Assembly (NCBI RefSeq): GCF_000812465.1
Contig: NZ_JWMA01000033.1
Span: forward strand, 1-64,000
Reading direction: 5' to 3'
Source: Cupriavidus sp. IDO
Lineage (GTDB): Bacteria; Pseudomonadota; Gammaproteobacteria; Burkholderiales; Burkholderiaceae
DNA: 64,000 bases
Of this stretch, positions 55,569-64,000 are shown piece by piece (the first letter of the stretch is position 1; each line of letters begins with the position of its first letter). Both the position numbers and the translations under genes were made by a program. The notes beneath the pieces are model-generated. The model saw only the letters and a program-made list of their open reading frames with translations. It ran no database searches and was not told where the DNA came from.

Positions 55569-56903
55569 TCAATAGCGTGCAGTCGCCAACGACTGGCTCA
55601 CCGACTTGCTTCTACCCCGGCGTGTAGCCAGAAAGATAACTAGCGACAGATTGGTTGCAATAATGCACCAATAGGCATATCGAAAATCAATCGACGGTAC
55701 GGCGGCCAGCAAGCTGAAATAGCATCCCAATGCCGATAGGTTCAGGGCGATAACCTGCATTCTCTCCACGGACTGTTTCATGCTGGCACCCAATATCAGC
55801 ATGAATAATGAGAGCATCAGCCAGGTGTAGGGCTTAAAAAATTCACTCAGAATGCCGTTCTGACTCTTCGTGACAAAATTCTCCAGAGATTGTGCTTGAT
55901 CCGGTCGCGACAAAGTAATATTCATATCGTTCTGCATGATACCCGGCTGCCATACATATCCGGGCGAGAGTTGTGGAGAACGAAGAAAATACAGGAAGGC
56001 ATCCCACCGTATCTTTGCGGAGAGCAGAGGGTGAGCGAGTACGGTCTCCTTCCAAAGCCTATGGGTGAATTCATACGGTACATGTGTCACGAGACTGCCG
56101 CTCGGATCATAGCCGCGGCCGATGAAGCACAATGCTCGCTCATACAAGATTCGAGGCTTGGTGCAGGTTTCAAGGTCGTCCTGTCTCACCCATGGCAGCA
56201 AGTTCTGTCCTGTCTGGACCGATATCATCGCAATCTCGTCACCCATCAGGAATGTCTCCAGGTGCTTCTTTTCAGCTTTCAGGAGGTCATAGCTGATCAT
56301 TGAGACGATGAACCAGAATGCTACTGAGACCAAGCCAGTGATCAGTAGTCCGTAGACGGCTCTGCTTGCACGCAGGTGGTATAGCGCCGCGACGAAAATA
56401 AGGGGCGCAGTAGCGAGAATGGCGTTATGCCGCACGGCAAACGCATAAAAAAGGAAAGGCACTCCCAGCACGGCGAGTTTGATGCTTCTCTTGTTATTGA
56501 GCAGGAACCCGGACGCCACCAGCAACGAGAAGGCCATGCCAACGTCCTTCCATAGGACACCGGTAAAGTTCAGAATCCAAGGTAAAAAGAAAATGGCGGG
56601 GATGAGAAGTTTCCAGGGAGGGTTGGAAATATTCAACTGCCAGGCAAAGATCCCGAGCACAAGCAGGGCCAGATGCAATACCAGCAGACTCTGCGGGCCG
56701 GGTATCAATTTCAGGCACAGGTGCCATACATACGACATTATTGCCGGGTGGCTGTCGGTGTAGCTGTGATCGAGCGCGCTGCGGTACTGCATGACGGAAT
56801 CGTTGGACATGAAGCCGGGAGCAAAACATGTCCAGATAGTCAGAACGAGTAGCGCCGTTACTGCAATCGTGAGCGCCTTGTATTTCGCGTTACTCATGGT
56901 CAT
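55569..56903 (-). CDS. Polytopic GT-C-like glycosyltransferase (putative)
   Basis: 444-aa membrane protein with about ten hydrophobic helices. The first periplasmic loop has SNDSVMQYRSALDHSYTDSHPAIMSY, shown in part: acidic residues after TM1 are typical of GT-C enzymes that use polyprenyl-phosphate sugars. I do not recognise a named family. Position after a DPM-like transferase and a small flippase gene suggests it moves a lipid-linked sugar onto the polysaccharide in the periplasm. Confidence 0.7.
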   Translation of the reverse strand: MTMSNAKYKALTIAVTALLVLTIWTCFAPGFMSNDSVMQYRSALDHSYTDSHPAIMSYVWHLCLKLIPGPQSLLVLHLALLVLGIFAWQLNISNPPWKLLIPAIFFLPWILNFTGVLWKDVGMAFSLLVASGFLLNNKRSIKLAVLGVPFLFYAFAVRHNAILATAPLIFVAALYHLRASRAVYGLLITGLVSVAFWFIVSMISYDLLKAEKKHLETFLMGDEIAMISVQTGQNLLPWVRQDDLETCTKPRILYERALCFIGRGYDPSGSLVTHVPYEFTHRLWKETVLAHPLLSAKIRWDAFLYFLRSPQLSPGYVWQPGIMQNDMNITLSRPDQAQSLENFVTKSQNGILSEFFKPYTWLMLSLFMLILGASMKQSVERMQVIALNLSALGCYFSLLAAVPSIDFRYAYWCIIATNLSLVIFLATRRGRSKSVSQSLATARY

Positions 56904-56936
56904 GCCGGCAGTGTAACTTAATCTCGATGTGAGAAA

Positions 56937-57281
56937 TCATGAGCCCGTCGTCAAAATAACGCCGATCAGAATGAAAACTACGCCAAATATGTACTGCGTC
57001 TGAAAGCGTTCGCAAAAAACAAAATAGCTGCCAATGGGTACGAGTACAAAGGCTAAGGCCATCAAGGGGTAAACCTTGCCAAGCTGGATACGCTGGAGCA
57101 CCCATACCCAGACAATTGAAGTTAGCCCATAAAGAAGCATCGCTGCGAACAGCGTTGCGAGGGGCTTGGCAGAAAAAAAGCTTCCACCGGTCTGGGAAGC
57201 ATTTGCGCTCATTTTGAACAATATTTGCCCAAGAGCCAGCCCAATTGCGCACAACAGGGCTACTGCATAGGTAATGATCAC
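56937..57281 (-). CDS. Small four-helix flippase-like protein (EamA/SMR, ArnE/ArnF-like)
   Basis: 114 aa with four hydrophobic helices, the size and layout of the SMR/ArnE-ArnF group. GTG at 57281 is chosen because GGAAAGGG precedes it; upstream in-frame codons give an unlikely basic lead. Features: ALGQILFKMSA in TM1 and GKVYPLMALAFVLVPIGSY, typical of the group. Likely flips a polyprenyl-phosphate-linked sugar to the periplasm, as ArnEF and GtrA-type proteins do. It lies between the DPM-like transferase and the GT-C-like gene. Confidence 0.75.
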   Translation of the reverse strand: MIITYAVALLCAIGLALGQILFKMSANASQTGGSFFSAKPLATLFAAMLLYGLTSIVWVWVLQRIQLGKVYPLMALAFVLVPIGSYFVFCERFQTQYIFGVVFILIGVILTTGS

Positions 57282-57383
57282 AGGTCGTTCCCTTTCCTTG
57301 TTATATATGCATGCGACGCGATGAAACATTGACGCCGTGAGGAAGATCACCGCCGACACCAGTCCATCCCCGATCCTCCTTCT

Positions 57384-58391
57384 TTATCTCCTTTCCCCGC
57401 TGGTAACGCGAAATGCCTTTTTCCTAACTTTGCTTCTATGAAGCGGTCGTCGGGGAACTGATCCAATGTCATAGGCCAGAAATGCCAGCACGAACTGCAG
57501 TCCGACGATTACCGGCAGACCGGCGAGCATGACTGTCCCAGCAGACGCAGGTGTGTGATCCTTGAAGGATTGCGCCCACTCGACGACACCAAAAATGAAA
57601 CCAAATGCCAGCATTGCCAGGCCGAGCGGAAGCTCGAGGGAGGCAATCGAGAGATCACGGAGATAATAATTGTAAAACACACGTTTCGCGAAATTTCGAA
57701 TATGCTTTACAAGAAACTCACCGACTATCTTGCCGATCTTCAGGTTGCTGATTTCGTCGCCATATCTCGAGTTCATCGGAATATCGACCGCAACCGCCCG
57801 CAGCGTATTCAGCCTGAACAACATGTCTGACTCGAAAAAATACCGCCGGCTGATCTTCTCCATTGGCAGCTGCCGAGCCACTTCGCTATGGATGGCGGTA
57901 TACCCGTTGGTGGGATCGAAGAGATCCCAATACCCGGATGACAGCTTGCTCATGAAGGACAATGCAGCATTTCCAAGTAACCTGACCCTCGGCATTTGAT
58001 TCAGGCTATCGAGATTGAAGAAGCGGTTTCCTTTGGTGTAATCGGCTTCACCGGCCAGGATGGGCTCGACGAAATCGCCGATGTATTGCGGGTCCATCTG
58101 GCCATCACCATCGATCTTGACCATGATGTCCATCTCTTCCTCAATGGCAGCCCGATAGCCGGCCATGACGGCCCCCCCAACTCCCAGGTTCTTGGGCAGC
58201 CTGATCACCTTCACCCTGGCGTCCGCGCATTCGCTTGCGACGAGTGCGCCGGATTCCTCCGGACAGCAATCGTCAATGACATAGATGCGGCTGACCAGAT
58301 CACCGATTTCTGCGATGACGCCCAGGATGTGACTGCGGACGTTATATGCCGGTATTACAACTGCGATATTTGGGGGATGACTCATTGTCAT
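57384..58391 (-). CDS. Polyprenyl-phosphate glycosyltransferase (GT2, DPM/GtrB-like)
   Basis: 335-aa GT2 enzyme: AVVIPAYNV start, GVGGAVMAGYRAA, KIDGDGQMDP with the DxD metal motif, and DLFDPTNGYTAI. Two hydrophobic helices in the last third (~250-305) anchor it. Enzymes of this type make a sugar-phosphoryl-undecaprenol on the cytoplasmic side. The next genes downstream are a small flippase and a GT-C-like protein, a matched module. Confidence 0.87.
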   Translation of the reverse strand: MTMSHPPNIAVVIPAYNVRSHILGVIAEIGDLVSRIYVIDDCCPEESGALVASECADARVKVIRLPKNLGVGGAVMAGYRAAIEEEMDIMVKIDGDGQMDPQYIGDFVEPILAGEADYTKGNRFFNLDSLNQMPRVRLLGNAALSFMSKLSSGYWDLFDPTNGYTAIHSEVARQLPMEKISRRYFFESDMLFRLNTLRAVAVDIPMNSRYGDEISNLKIGKIVGEFLVKHIRNFAKRVFYNYYLRDLSIASLELPLGLAMLAFGFIFGVVEWAQSFKDHTPASAGTVMLAGLPVIVGLQFVLAFLAYDIGSVPRRPLHRSKVRKKAFRVTSGERR

Positions 58392-58417
58392 GTTAACTTG
58401 GCATCAGACTCGTATGC

Positions 58418-59539
58418 TCAGTGCTTCGCCTGCACGAGACGAGCGACAACGCCATCGTACTCATCCAATATCCTGCGCCAAAGAAACTGATCGATGCAGC
58501 GCTGTTGTGCTGCACCAATCATCGCCGTACGTGCTGCCGGCGCAGGTGGATTGTCCAGGTGCGCGGCCAAGTCCACAGCCTCCTTGAAGTACAGTCCGGA
58601 CGCATCGCCGCCAAGAACCCACCGATTGAAAGGATTGTCGTGAGCTACCAGCAGCGCACCGGCAGCCATGGCTTCAATCAGGGACGGATTGGTGCCTCCG
58701 ACTGAATGACCATGGATGTACAGTTTGCTGCGACGCCTCAGTTCATTGAGCACGCGCGTGTTGTAGACGCCACCGGCGAAATGGACATTGGGGTGCCTAG
58801 CACGAAGCTGGCGGCCGTAGTCGTTCACCTCGAAGTTGCCCAGAACGACCATCGGACTATTCTTCCGGCTTCGTTCAAATGCCTCGAGTATCACGTGGAT
58901 CTGGTTTTCCGGTTCCGCGCGTGCAACGACGAGGGAAAAGCTCTGATCCGGGTACTGCGCGAGCAGGGGATGCGAAAGATCGCTCCTGTCGTCAGGCTGC
59001 AGGGCATCGTCATCCACACCATAAGCAATCATGGTGGAATCCTTGCCAAGCTCCTCCTGCAGGTAGCGCTGGATTTCGGGGTGATCAGCTATCAGGATAT
59101 TTGCCTTGCTGGCCGCCGCCCGCTCATTCATGCGCAGCCAGATGCGCGCAAGACGTCCCCACTTCTCGCGCCGCCACTCGATGCCGTCCATGTTGACGGC
59201 ATGCGGAATACCGCGCTGATTCAGATAGCGCTGGAATATCCCGGTGCCATAGCCAAAGATCAGTGCGACAGCACCTGCCGGGACCTCTTTGAATGAACGC
59301 CAGTCATATTCGACGGTGCCGAGCGGGCCACTGCTTCGCACCGGAATGAATCTGCGTCTTACTCCCATCCAGAAGTCCTCGTCAACCCCATCCTTGTTGA
59401 CAGTAGGATCCTGATTGCAAAACACAGTTACATCATGGCCTTGGCTTACCAGGTGCGGTGCAAGAACCTCTACCAGTCTTTCAAAACCTCCGTAGCGGTT
59501 CGGAATGCCGCGTACCCCAATCAGATAAACAGTCGCCAT
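58418..59539 (-). CDS. GT4 glycosyltransferase with DUF1972 domain
   Basis: 373-aa GT-B fold transferase. The N-terminal half is a DUF1972 domain (VRGIPNRYGGFERLVEVLAPHL in part), followed by a GT4 catalytic half with SVGGTNPSLIEAMAAG. DUF1972 proteins are often rhamnosyltransferases in polysaccharide loci, and dTDP-rhamnose is made by rmlBDAC here; acceptor unknown. Confidence 0.85.
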   Translation of the reverse strand: MATVYLIGVRGIPNRYGGFERLVEVLAPHLVSQGHDVTVFCNQDPTVNKDGVDEDFWMGVRRRFIPVRSSGPLGTVEYDWRSFKEVPAGAVALIFGYGTGIFQRYLNQRGIPHAVNMDGIEWRREKWGRLARIWLRMNERAAASKANILIADHPEIQRYLQEELGKDSTMIAYGVDDDALQPDDRSDLSHPLLAQYPDQSFSLVVARAEPENQIHVILEAFERSRKNSPMVVLGNFEVNDYGRQLRARHPNVHFAGGVYNTRVLNELRRRSKLYIHGHSVGGTNPSLIEAMAAGALLVAHDNPFNRWVLGGDASGLYFKEAVDLAAHLDNPPAPAARTAMIGAAQQRCIDQFLWRRILDEYDGVVARLVQAKH

Positions 59540-59548
59540 AGCCCTGAC

Positions 59549-60358
59549 TTAGCGTAGATACCGTCCGCGCAGGACGTCACTCATTATTCGAAAAAGACCC
59601 GCAACGCCACCGACGCAATACCGCAGAAGACCAGTAGGCCAAGGTGATTTCAAGAGAACCCGACGCGCTGCGAACTCGCCCTTGCGCATCTTCCATATTG
59701 CGCCAGATAATCCGCCACTGGTGCCGGCCGGTCGATAGACAATAGATAATTCCTGCGGAAGAAAACAAATTCGAGTGTCGGATTGGACGTAGCGAAGAAG
59801 AAAGCACCAGTCCTCACAATGCCGAAGTCGCTCCAACCCGAGTCGCCGCTCTCGACGAATAACCAATGCGGGCGTGACTACGGGATTAAGAAGTGCAATC
59901 CACCAGCCGAACGGCATCCAGTTGCTCAGCGCGTTGGTCCAAAAACGGGCAAGCTTACCATATTTCGGCATCCCCTGAACACCATGAAACAGCAGATCAA
60001 TCGGGGCGTTATCCAGTTGCTGAAGTACGAGATCGATCTTATCTGGAGTGAACGCGTCATCAGAGTCCAAGAAGGCGATGTGGCTGAATTGTGCTCTCCT
60101 TATGCCCAGATTCCGCGCTGCCTGTGGCCCTCGATTGTGCACGAACCGATAGCAACGGATCGGAATGTTATGATTGTTGATTTTCGGGAGCTGCGGCCGC
60201 AAATCCTCTTTAGAGGCGTCGTCGATGACGATGATTTCGACGCGGTCAGTCTGGTCTGAAATAACCGACTGACATGCCCGAAGCACCATATCCAGGCGAT
60301 TTAATGTGGGAATCACTACCGACAATCCAGTCGGTCTCGCAGGAGCATTGAATTGCAT
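59549..60358 (-). CDS. Family 2 glycosyltransferase
   Basis: 269-aa GT-A enzyme: SVVIPTLNRLDMVLRA start, VIDDASKED, HNRGPQAARN, FLDSDDAFTPDK with the DxD motif. The ATG at 60358 lies two bases after the polymerase stop. Soluble or peripheral. Donor and acceptor unknown. Confidence 0.86.
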   Translation of the reverse strand: MQFNAPARPTGLSVVIPTLNRLDMVLRACQSVISDQTDRVEIIVIDDASKEDLRPQLPKINNHNIPIRCYRFVHNRGPQAARNLGIRRAQFSHIAFLDSDDAFTPDKIDLVLQQLDNAPIDLLFHGVQGMPKYGKLARFWTNALSNWMPFGWWIALLNPVVTPALVIRRERRLGLERLRHCEDWCFLLRYVQSDTRICFLPQELSIVYRPAGTSGGLSGAIWKMRKGEFAARRVLLKSPWPTGLLRYCVGGVAGLFRIMSDVLRGRYLR

Positions 60359-60360
60359 AA

Positions 60361-61425
60361 TCACCCGAAAAAAGGAAGCTCGCGCATGTAGGTCGAGCCG
60401 GCTGCCCAGGTGAGCAGGATTGCAATATTCATCGCAGATAGTGCAAGAAAATTCTTGCCAGATTCGGCGTATGAATCGAGCGAAGGGCTGAGTGTGAGGA
60501 AAAGGATTATCGGGTACGTGCCATAGATAAAGCGATACCCAAAATAAGGCAAGCCAAGGAACAGTGTGCAAACAATGGCCAGCCGTAGTGCTATCGCATA
60601 TGGCTTGTACGACAGGATACCCTCAATCGTGGTCCCAGCCCGACGGGACAGCAACGGCGCCAGCAATGCAGCGATTACGCACGCAAATGCAAGAACACGA
60701 ATCCAAAGTTCGCTGCTTTCGTGTGCCGCATACTTGTTGATTTCATACAGAAACCGCGAGACGAGCGGTAGCTCAACCGAACTGTGGAGGGAGTGCAGGG
60801 TAATAATAATCAGGCCTGCGATCAAGGTCAGAAAAATCTTCCAGTTCTGCCGCGCCAAAAAATACCCCAGCATCACCAGACCGGCACTGGTGTGAAAAGC
60901 CATGGCAAGCGCGCCAAACAGCAAGGTAAAAAGCAGACTGACGGGAGCCAACGATACGGCCAGTACCATCAGTCCTACAGACAAGCCCTGCCTCAGTGCA
61001 TTTGTAGACAGCTCGATACCAATAAGCGACAGCAGGAATGCCGATAGGTAGCATAAACGGACGCGCCACGGTGCAGGCAAGACGAACACTGGCAAAACGA
61101 TCAGGAAGATCCACACCGCAGGCAGAAGACTCGTATCGCAACTGCCAAACATGGTGTAGTTCAGAACGTTCGTTGCGATCTGAAAACTGGATTCGCGATC
61201 TCCGATCAAGCCGCCTTTACAGAAGTCGGTAAAGATCTCGGCGTATGCAACCGTGTCCACCCCAAAACTGAGGCTGCGAAAACACATCATCACGACGATG
61301 AAACTGGCTGCCGTGACGCCGCCGACCAGATGCGGCGATGGCTGCCGGACGTTCAGCAGGCGCACGCCGAAGCCCGACGACAGCCCCAACACAGTGGCCA
61401 TCAGGACAATGTCAGTCAGAAACAT
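60361..61425 (-). CDS. O-antigen polymerase-like protein (Wzy, EpsG family)
   Basis: 354-aa polytopic protein (about ten helices). ELSTNALRQGLSVGLMVLAVSL and AMAFHTSAGLVML give the R-Q-x-x-A and H-x-S-A pattern of EpsG/Wzy polymerases. Joins lipid-linked repeat units in the periplasm. Wzy proteins are poorly conserved in sequence; this call rests on the EpsG motif and the locus. Confidence 0.8.
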   Translation of the reverse strand: MFLTDIVLMATVLGLSSGFGVRLLNVRQPSPHLVGGVTAASFIVVMMCFRSLSFGVDTVAYAEIFTDFCKGGLIGDRESSFQIATNVLNYTMFGSCDTSLLPAVWIFLIVLPVFVLPAPWRVRLCYLSAFLLSLIGIELSTNALRQGLSVGLMVLAVSLAPVSLLFTLLFGALAMAFHTSAGLVMLGYFLARQNWKIFLTLIAGLIIITLHSLHSSVELPLVSRFLYEINKYAAHESSELWIRVLAFACVIAALLAPLLSRRAGTTIEGILSYKPYAIALRLAIVCTLFLGLPYFGYRFIYGTYPIILFLTLSPSLDSYAESGKNFLALSAMNIAILLTWAAGSTYMRELPFFG

Positions 61426-61488
61426 AGGATGGTGCGTCCGGTTGCAGCATGCTCAAGGCGAGCCTGACTTGTGCCAGCAGACAACGCT

Positions 61489-62667
61489 TCATGAGCCGCT
61501 CTTCGTCAGTTCCAGTTTCTTGCCCATCTTCCTGATGTGCTGCGAGGCAACCTCAAAAGCTTGCTCGGTATCCAGCACGTCGCGAAGTACCACGGTATTG
61601 TCCGGGAGAAACCGTTTCAATTGACGCTGGGCGATCGCGCGTCCGATGCGAGTCGCCTCGCGCACAGCTGCACCAACGAGCTCAAATGTCGTTGCCAGAA
61701 TGCCGTTCTTGCGTGCGTGCTGCAGCAAGCAGCTCATCACCATGTCTTTGTATTGCGGATCACTGATCAGGCAGCGCAGATACAACATCGAGAAATCCGC
61801 CTTCCCCAGCCATTGCGGCTTGTCTTCAATGCCCTTGAGCAGGGAGTATCCCCATACCGTCGGAACGCTGTAGTACTCCGGTACACGGCTGTCCCATACG
61901 AGATTCTTGAACGCGCCAATATGTGCGTTATCTCGCAAGCCCCCGACATGGCGGCCTCGCGCGCTCTTTCCGGAAGTGCTCCCGGCACAAGCGCCAGGCA
62001 CCACGATCGGAAAATTGACGCGATAGCTCTTCCTGCTTTCTATGGAGATCAACGCAGCACTATAGATATCCGGGCTGACACCGCCAAACAGCGCACCGTG
62101 CGTCTCGATTATGCGCTTGACCAGTTGACGGGAAATCATTCCCGCATATGCCCGGGGCATGCCCAGCACGCCAGCCCCCATATTGCGCAGGGCTGTTGAC
62201 AGTTCTTCCTTCGCGTCGAATGGCGTAACCCGACCGTCAAAGTCACTCACCACGAGCGTGCTTCCCTCGGCCTTCCATCGCGTCGTGCTGGCAAAGGTCG
62301 GCCAGTAATACAGCATGGGGAAGCTGAAGCTGAAGGCATCGACATTGTTGGCGACGCCCCAATGGGCGATCTCCGCGATCTGCGGAGACACCAGATCATC
62401 ATCCCCGATGAATGCGAGGTACTCTCCGCTCGCGTGGCTCAGCGCGTAATTGAAGTTGTCCACCACGCTGAGCGGCTCGCCGGGCCGAAGTAGCTTCAGG
62501 CGAGGGATACCCTGGCCCCCAAAATGCGGCGATATCCTGTCCTCAGTGCTGGTGTCGCTGACGACAACCTCTAGCTCCTCGGAGGCCGCCAGCACAGCGC
62601 GAATCGTAGAGACTGCGCATTCCGGGCGACCGTGAGTGGGGATGATGACTGATACAAGCGGCCGCAT
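61489..62667 (-). CDS. Family 2 glycosyltransferase
   Basis: 392-aa GT-A enzyme: SVIIPTHGRPECAVSTI start, VVSDTS, FNYALSHASGEYLAFIGDDDL containing the DDD metal site. The C-terminal ~200 residues are not recognised. Its ATG shares one base with the stop of the dehydratase gene upstream (TAATG), so translation is coupled. Confidence 0.85.
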   Translation of the reverse strand: MRPLVSVIIPTHGRPECAVSTIRAVLAASEELEVVVSDTSTEDRISPHFGGQGIPRLKLLRPGEPLSVVDNFNYALSHASGEYLAFIGDDDLVSPQIAEIAHWGVANNVDAFSFSFPMLYYWPTFASTTRWKAEGSTLVVSDFDGRVTPFDAKEELSTALRNMGAGVLGMPRAYAGMISRQLVKRIIETHGALFGGVSPDIYSAALISIESRKSYRVNFPIVVPGACAGSTSGKSARGRHVGGLRDNAHIGAFKNLVWDSRVPEYYSVPTVWGYSLLKGIEDKPQWLGKADFSMLYLRCLISDPQYKDMVMSCLLQHARKNGILATTFELVGAAVREATRIGRAIAQRQLKRFLPDNTVVLRDVLDTEQAFEVASQHIRKMGKKLELTKSGS

Positions 62668-63677
62668 TACAGCTTCACCTGTTTACGAACATATGAAAGT
62701 GTTAGCAGCAGTTGTTTGATGCGTTCCACATTCAATCGCTCGGTGTTGTGGGAGGTGTAGTCGTCAACGTCGTTGGCGTCGGGCTGGCCTTCCAGAATAA
62801 ACTTGTCATAGTTCAGGTCGCGATTGTCCGCAGGGATTCGGTAATAGCGGCCCATATCTTCCGCCTTTGCCATTTCTTCGCGGGATACCAGGGTCTCATA
62901 GAGCTTTTCGCCGTGCCGCGTACCGATAATTTCGACGGGGGCGGAGCTATTGAGCAGTTCCTTCAGAGCTTGTCCCAGATCCTCGATGGTGGAGGCTGGG
63001 GCCTTCTGCACGAAGATGTCGCCTTGCGTGCCATGCTGGAAGGCGTGCAGTACGAGATCGACGGAGTCTTCCAGCGACATCAGGAAGCGGGTCATCTTGG
63101 GATCGGTCACGGTCAGGGACTTACCGGCCTTGATCTTTTCGATAAATAGCGGAATCACCGATCCACGCGATGCCATTACGTTGCCATAGCGGGTGGCGCA
63201 AAGAACCGTGCTGCCCTCGCGGATGGTTCGTGACTTTGCCACCATGATCTTTTCAGCCATGGCCTTGGAAATACCCATTGCATTGATCGGGTACACCGCC
63301 TTGTCGGTGCTCAGTACGACAACACGCTTGACCTTGTTGGTGATAGCGGCGTTCAGGACGTTTTCAGTCCCGACGACATTGGTAAGCGTCGCCTCCATCG
63401 GGTAGAACTCGCAGGATGGTACCTGCTTCAGAGCCGCTGCATGAAACACATAATCGACGCCTTCCATGGCACGGGCGACGCTTTCATAGTTGCGAACATC
63501 GCCAATATGAAATTTGACCTTGCGGTTATTGATGGCAATGCGCATGTCTTCCTGCTTTTTCTCGTCACGACTGAAGACGATGATTTCTTTCACAGAGGAA
63601 TGCAGGAAACGATTCAGAACCGTATTGCCGAACGAGCCGGTGCCCCCGGTGATCATCAAAACCTTGTTATCGAACAT
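62667..63677 (-). CDS. UDP-GlcNAc 4,6-dehydratase family protein (CapE/WbjB/FnlA-like)
   Basis: 336-aa NAD-binding SDR enzyme: TGGTGSFGN nucleotide loop and, in place of Y-x3-K, MGISK, the Met variant typical of the inverting UDP-GlcNAc 4,6-dehydratases (WbjB, FnlA, CapE, FlaA1). This is the first step to UDP-L-FucNAc or related amino sugars. The later pathway genes (reductase, epimerase) are not in the window and may lie past the right edge. TRHGEKLYETL is also a family motif. Confidence 0.9.
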   Translation of the reverse strand: MFDNKVLMITGGTGSFGNTVLNRFLHSSVKEIIVFSRDEKKQEDMRIAINNRKVKFHIGDVRNYESVARAMEGVDYVFHAAALKQVPSCEFYPMEATLTNVVGTENVLNAAITNKVKRVVVLSTDKAVYPINAMGISKAMAEKIMVAKSRTIREGSTVLCATRYGNVMASRGSVIPLFIEKIKAGKSLTVTDPKMTRFLMSLEDSVDLVLHAFQHGTQGDIFVQKAPASTIEDLGQALKELLNSSAPVEIIGTRHGEKLYETLVSREEMAKAEDMGRYYRIPADNRDLNYDKFILEGQPDANDVDDYTSHNTERLNVERIKQLLLTLSYVRKQVKL

Positions 63678-63690
63678 TTGTGAAAATCTC

Positions 63691-64000
63691 TCAAAAATTA
63701 ATAATCAAAAATTGAGCCAGGGCGGCAATGACCATGAGTGGTACTATGAGTTGCAGTGCTAATACCGCGGAATATCTTGCCGTCGAACCGACCTTTTCGA
63801 GGGTAAGTGCCCTAATCCAACTGCTGGCGGTTGACGATATGTGATAGCCTGCGTACACATAGCATACGGCTTCAACACTCTGTTTATAGGCTGCCAGCGC
63901 GGCCAATGCCAACGTGACGATACTCAGAATCATCGAGGCTACTGCCTGGAAGCGAAAGTCCTTCGCGTAGAGCAGCAATGTGTACGGAATATAGCCAAAG
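63691..64000 (-). CDS. Polysaccharide flippase-like protein (Wzx), C-terminal part only
   Basis: The last ~103 residues of a membrane protein that continues beyond the window. Three hydrophobic helices and GYIPYTLLLYAKDFRFQA-like start fit the C-terminal part of an O-antigen (Wzx/MOP-type) flippase. Ends 13 bases before the dehydratase gene, so it is upstream in the same operon. Identity rests on context and the helix pattern. Confidence 0.6.
   Translation of the reverse strand, partial: FGYIPYTLLLYAKDFRFQAVASMILSIVTLALAALAAYKQSVEAVCYVYAGYHISSTASSWIRALTLEKVGSTARYSAVLALQLIVPLMVIAALAQFLIINF

Overview
The window looks like the main chromosome of a beta-proteobacterium of the Burkholderiaceae, most likely Cupriavidus or a close relative such as Ralstonia. 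The evidence is high GC with matching codon use, a fused HemD-HemX gene next to hemC and hemY, a pyrR-pyrB-pyrC' operon, a PEP carboxylase gene, and a periplasmic formate dehydrogenase locus with DUF3305/DUF3306 accessory genes. The genus is inferred from gene content. No rRNA, tRNA or CRISPR array was seen.

Layout. 1-6.8 kb: tamA, tamB and a BamE-like lipoprotein (outer-membrane assembly), ending at a bidirectional terminator against metG (6.9-9.0 kb, minus). 9.2-9.9 kb: an OmpA-like lipoprotein, divergent from apbC. 10.2-22.4 kb: a long plus-strand formate oxidation locus. It runs apbC (Fe-S carrier), DUF3305, DUF3306, a large multi-[4Fe-4S] protein, a TorD-like chaperone, a small Tat-signal protein, fdhA, fdhB, a small lipoprotein, fdhC, a small periplasmic protein and fdhD. 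22.5-25.5 kb: dcd and a PLP-dependent basic amino acid decarboxylase.

25.5-28.3 kb is an accessory block on the minus strand: a secreted cupin, then a cytochrome P450 with an N-terminal Rieske [2Fe-2S] domain. The block abuts a decapitated, frameshifted PIN-domain (VapC-like) toxin remnant. 28.5-30.9 kb holds TRAP transporter membrane subunits without a binding protein. Then come argH, an ECF sigma/anti-sigma pair facing a ferritin-like gene, an inverted pair of REP-like repeats, and ppc. 38-42.3 kb is a haem-synthesis operon (hemC, hemDX, hemY). 42.4-47.9 kb holds rsuA, yqgE, ruvX, pyrR, pyrB, a dihydroorotase-like gene lacking metal ligands (pyrC') and an acyltransferase, followed by apaH.

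49-64 kb is an O-antigen/surface polysaccharide locus with visibly lower GC from about 52.4 kb. Plus strand: rmlBDAC, a WecA-like initiating transferase and a Wzz-like protein. Minus strand, read from the right edge: Wzx-like flippase (cut by the window), UDP-GlcNAc 4,6-dehydratase family, glycosyltransferases, Wzy-like polymerase, and a three-gene module (polyprenyl-phosphate glycosyltransferase, small four-helix flippase, GT-C-like membrane protein) that probably decorates the polysaccharide, then a methyltransferase.

The items most worth following up are the Rieske-P450 fusion with its cupin partner and insertion scar, the accessory set of the formate dehydrogenase locus with its dyad-symmetric upstream site, and the three-gene glycan-modification module.
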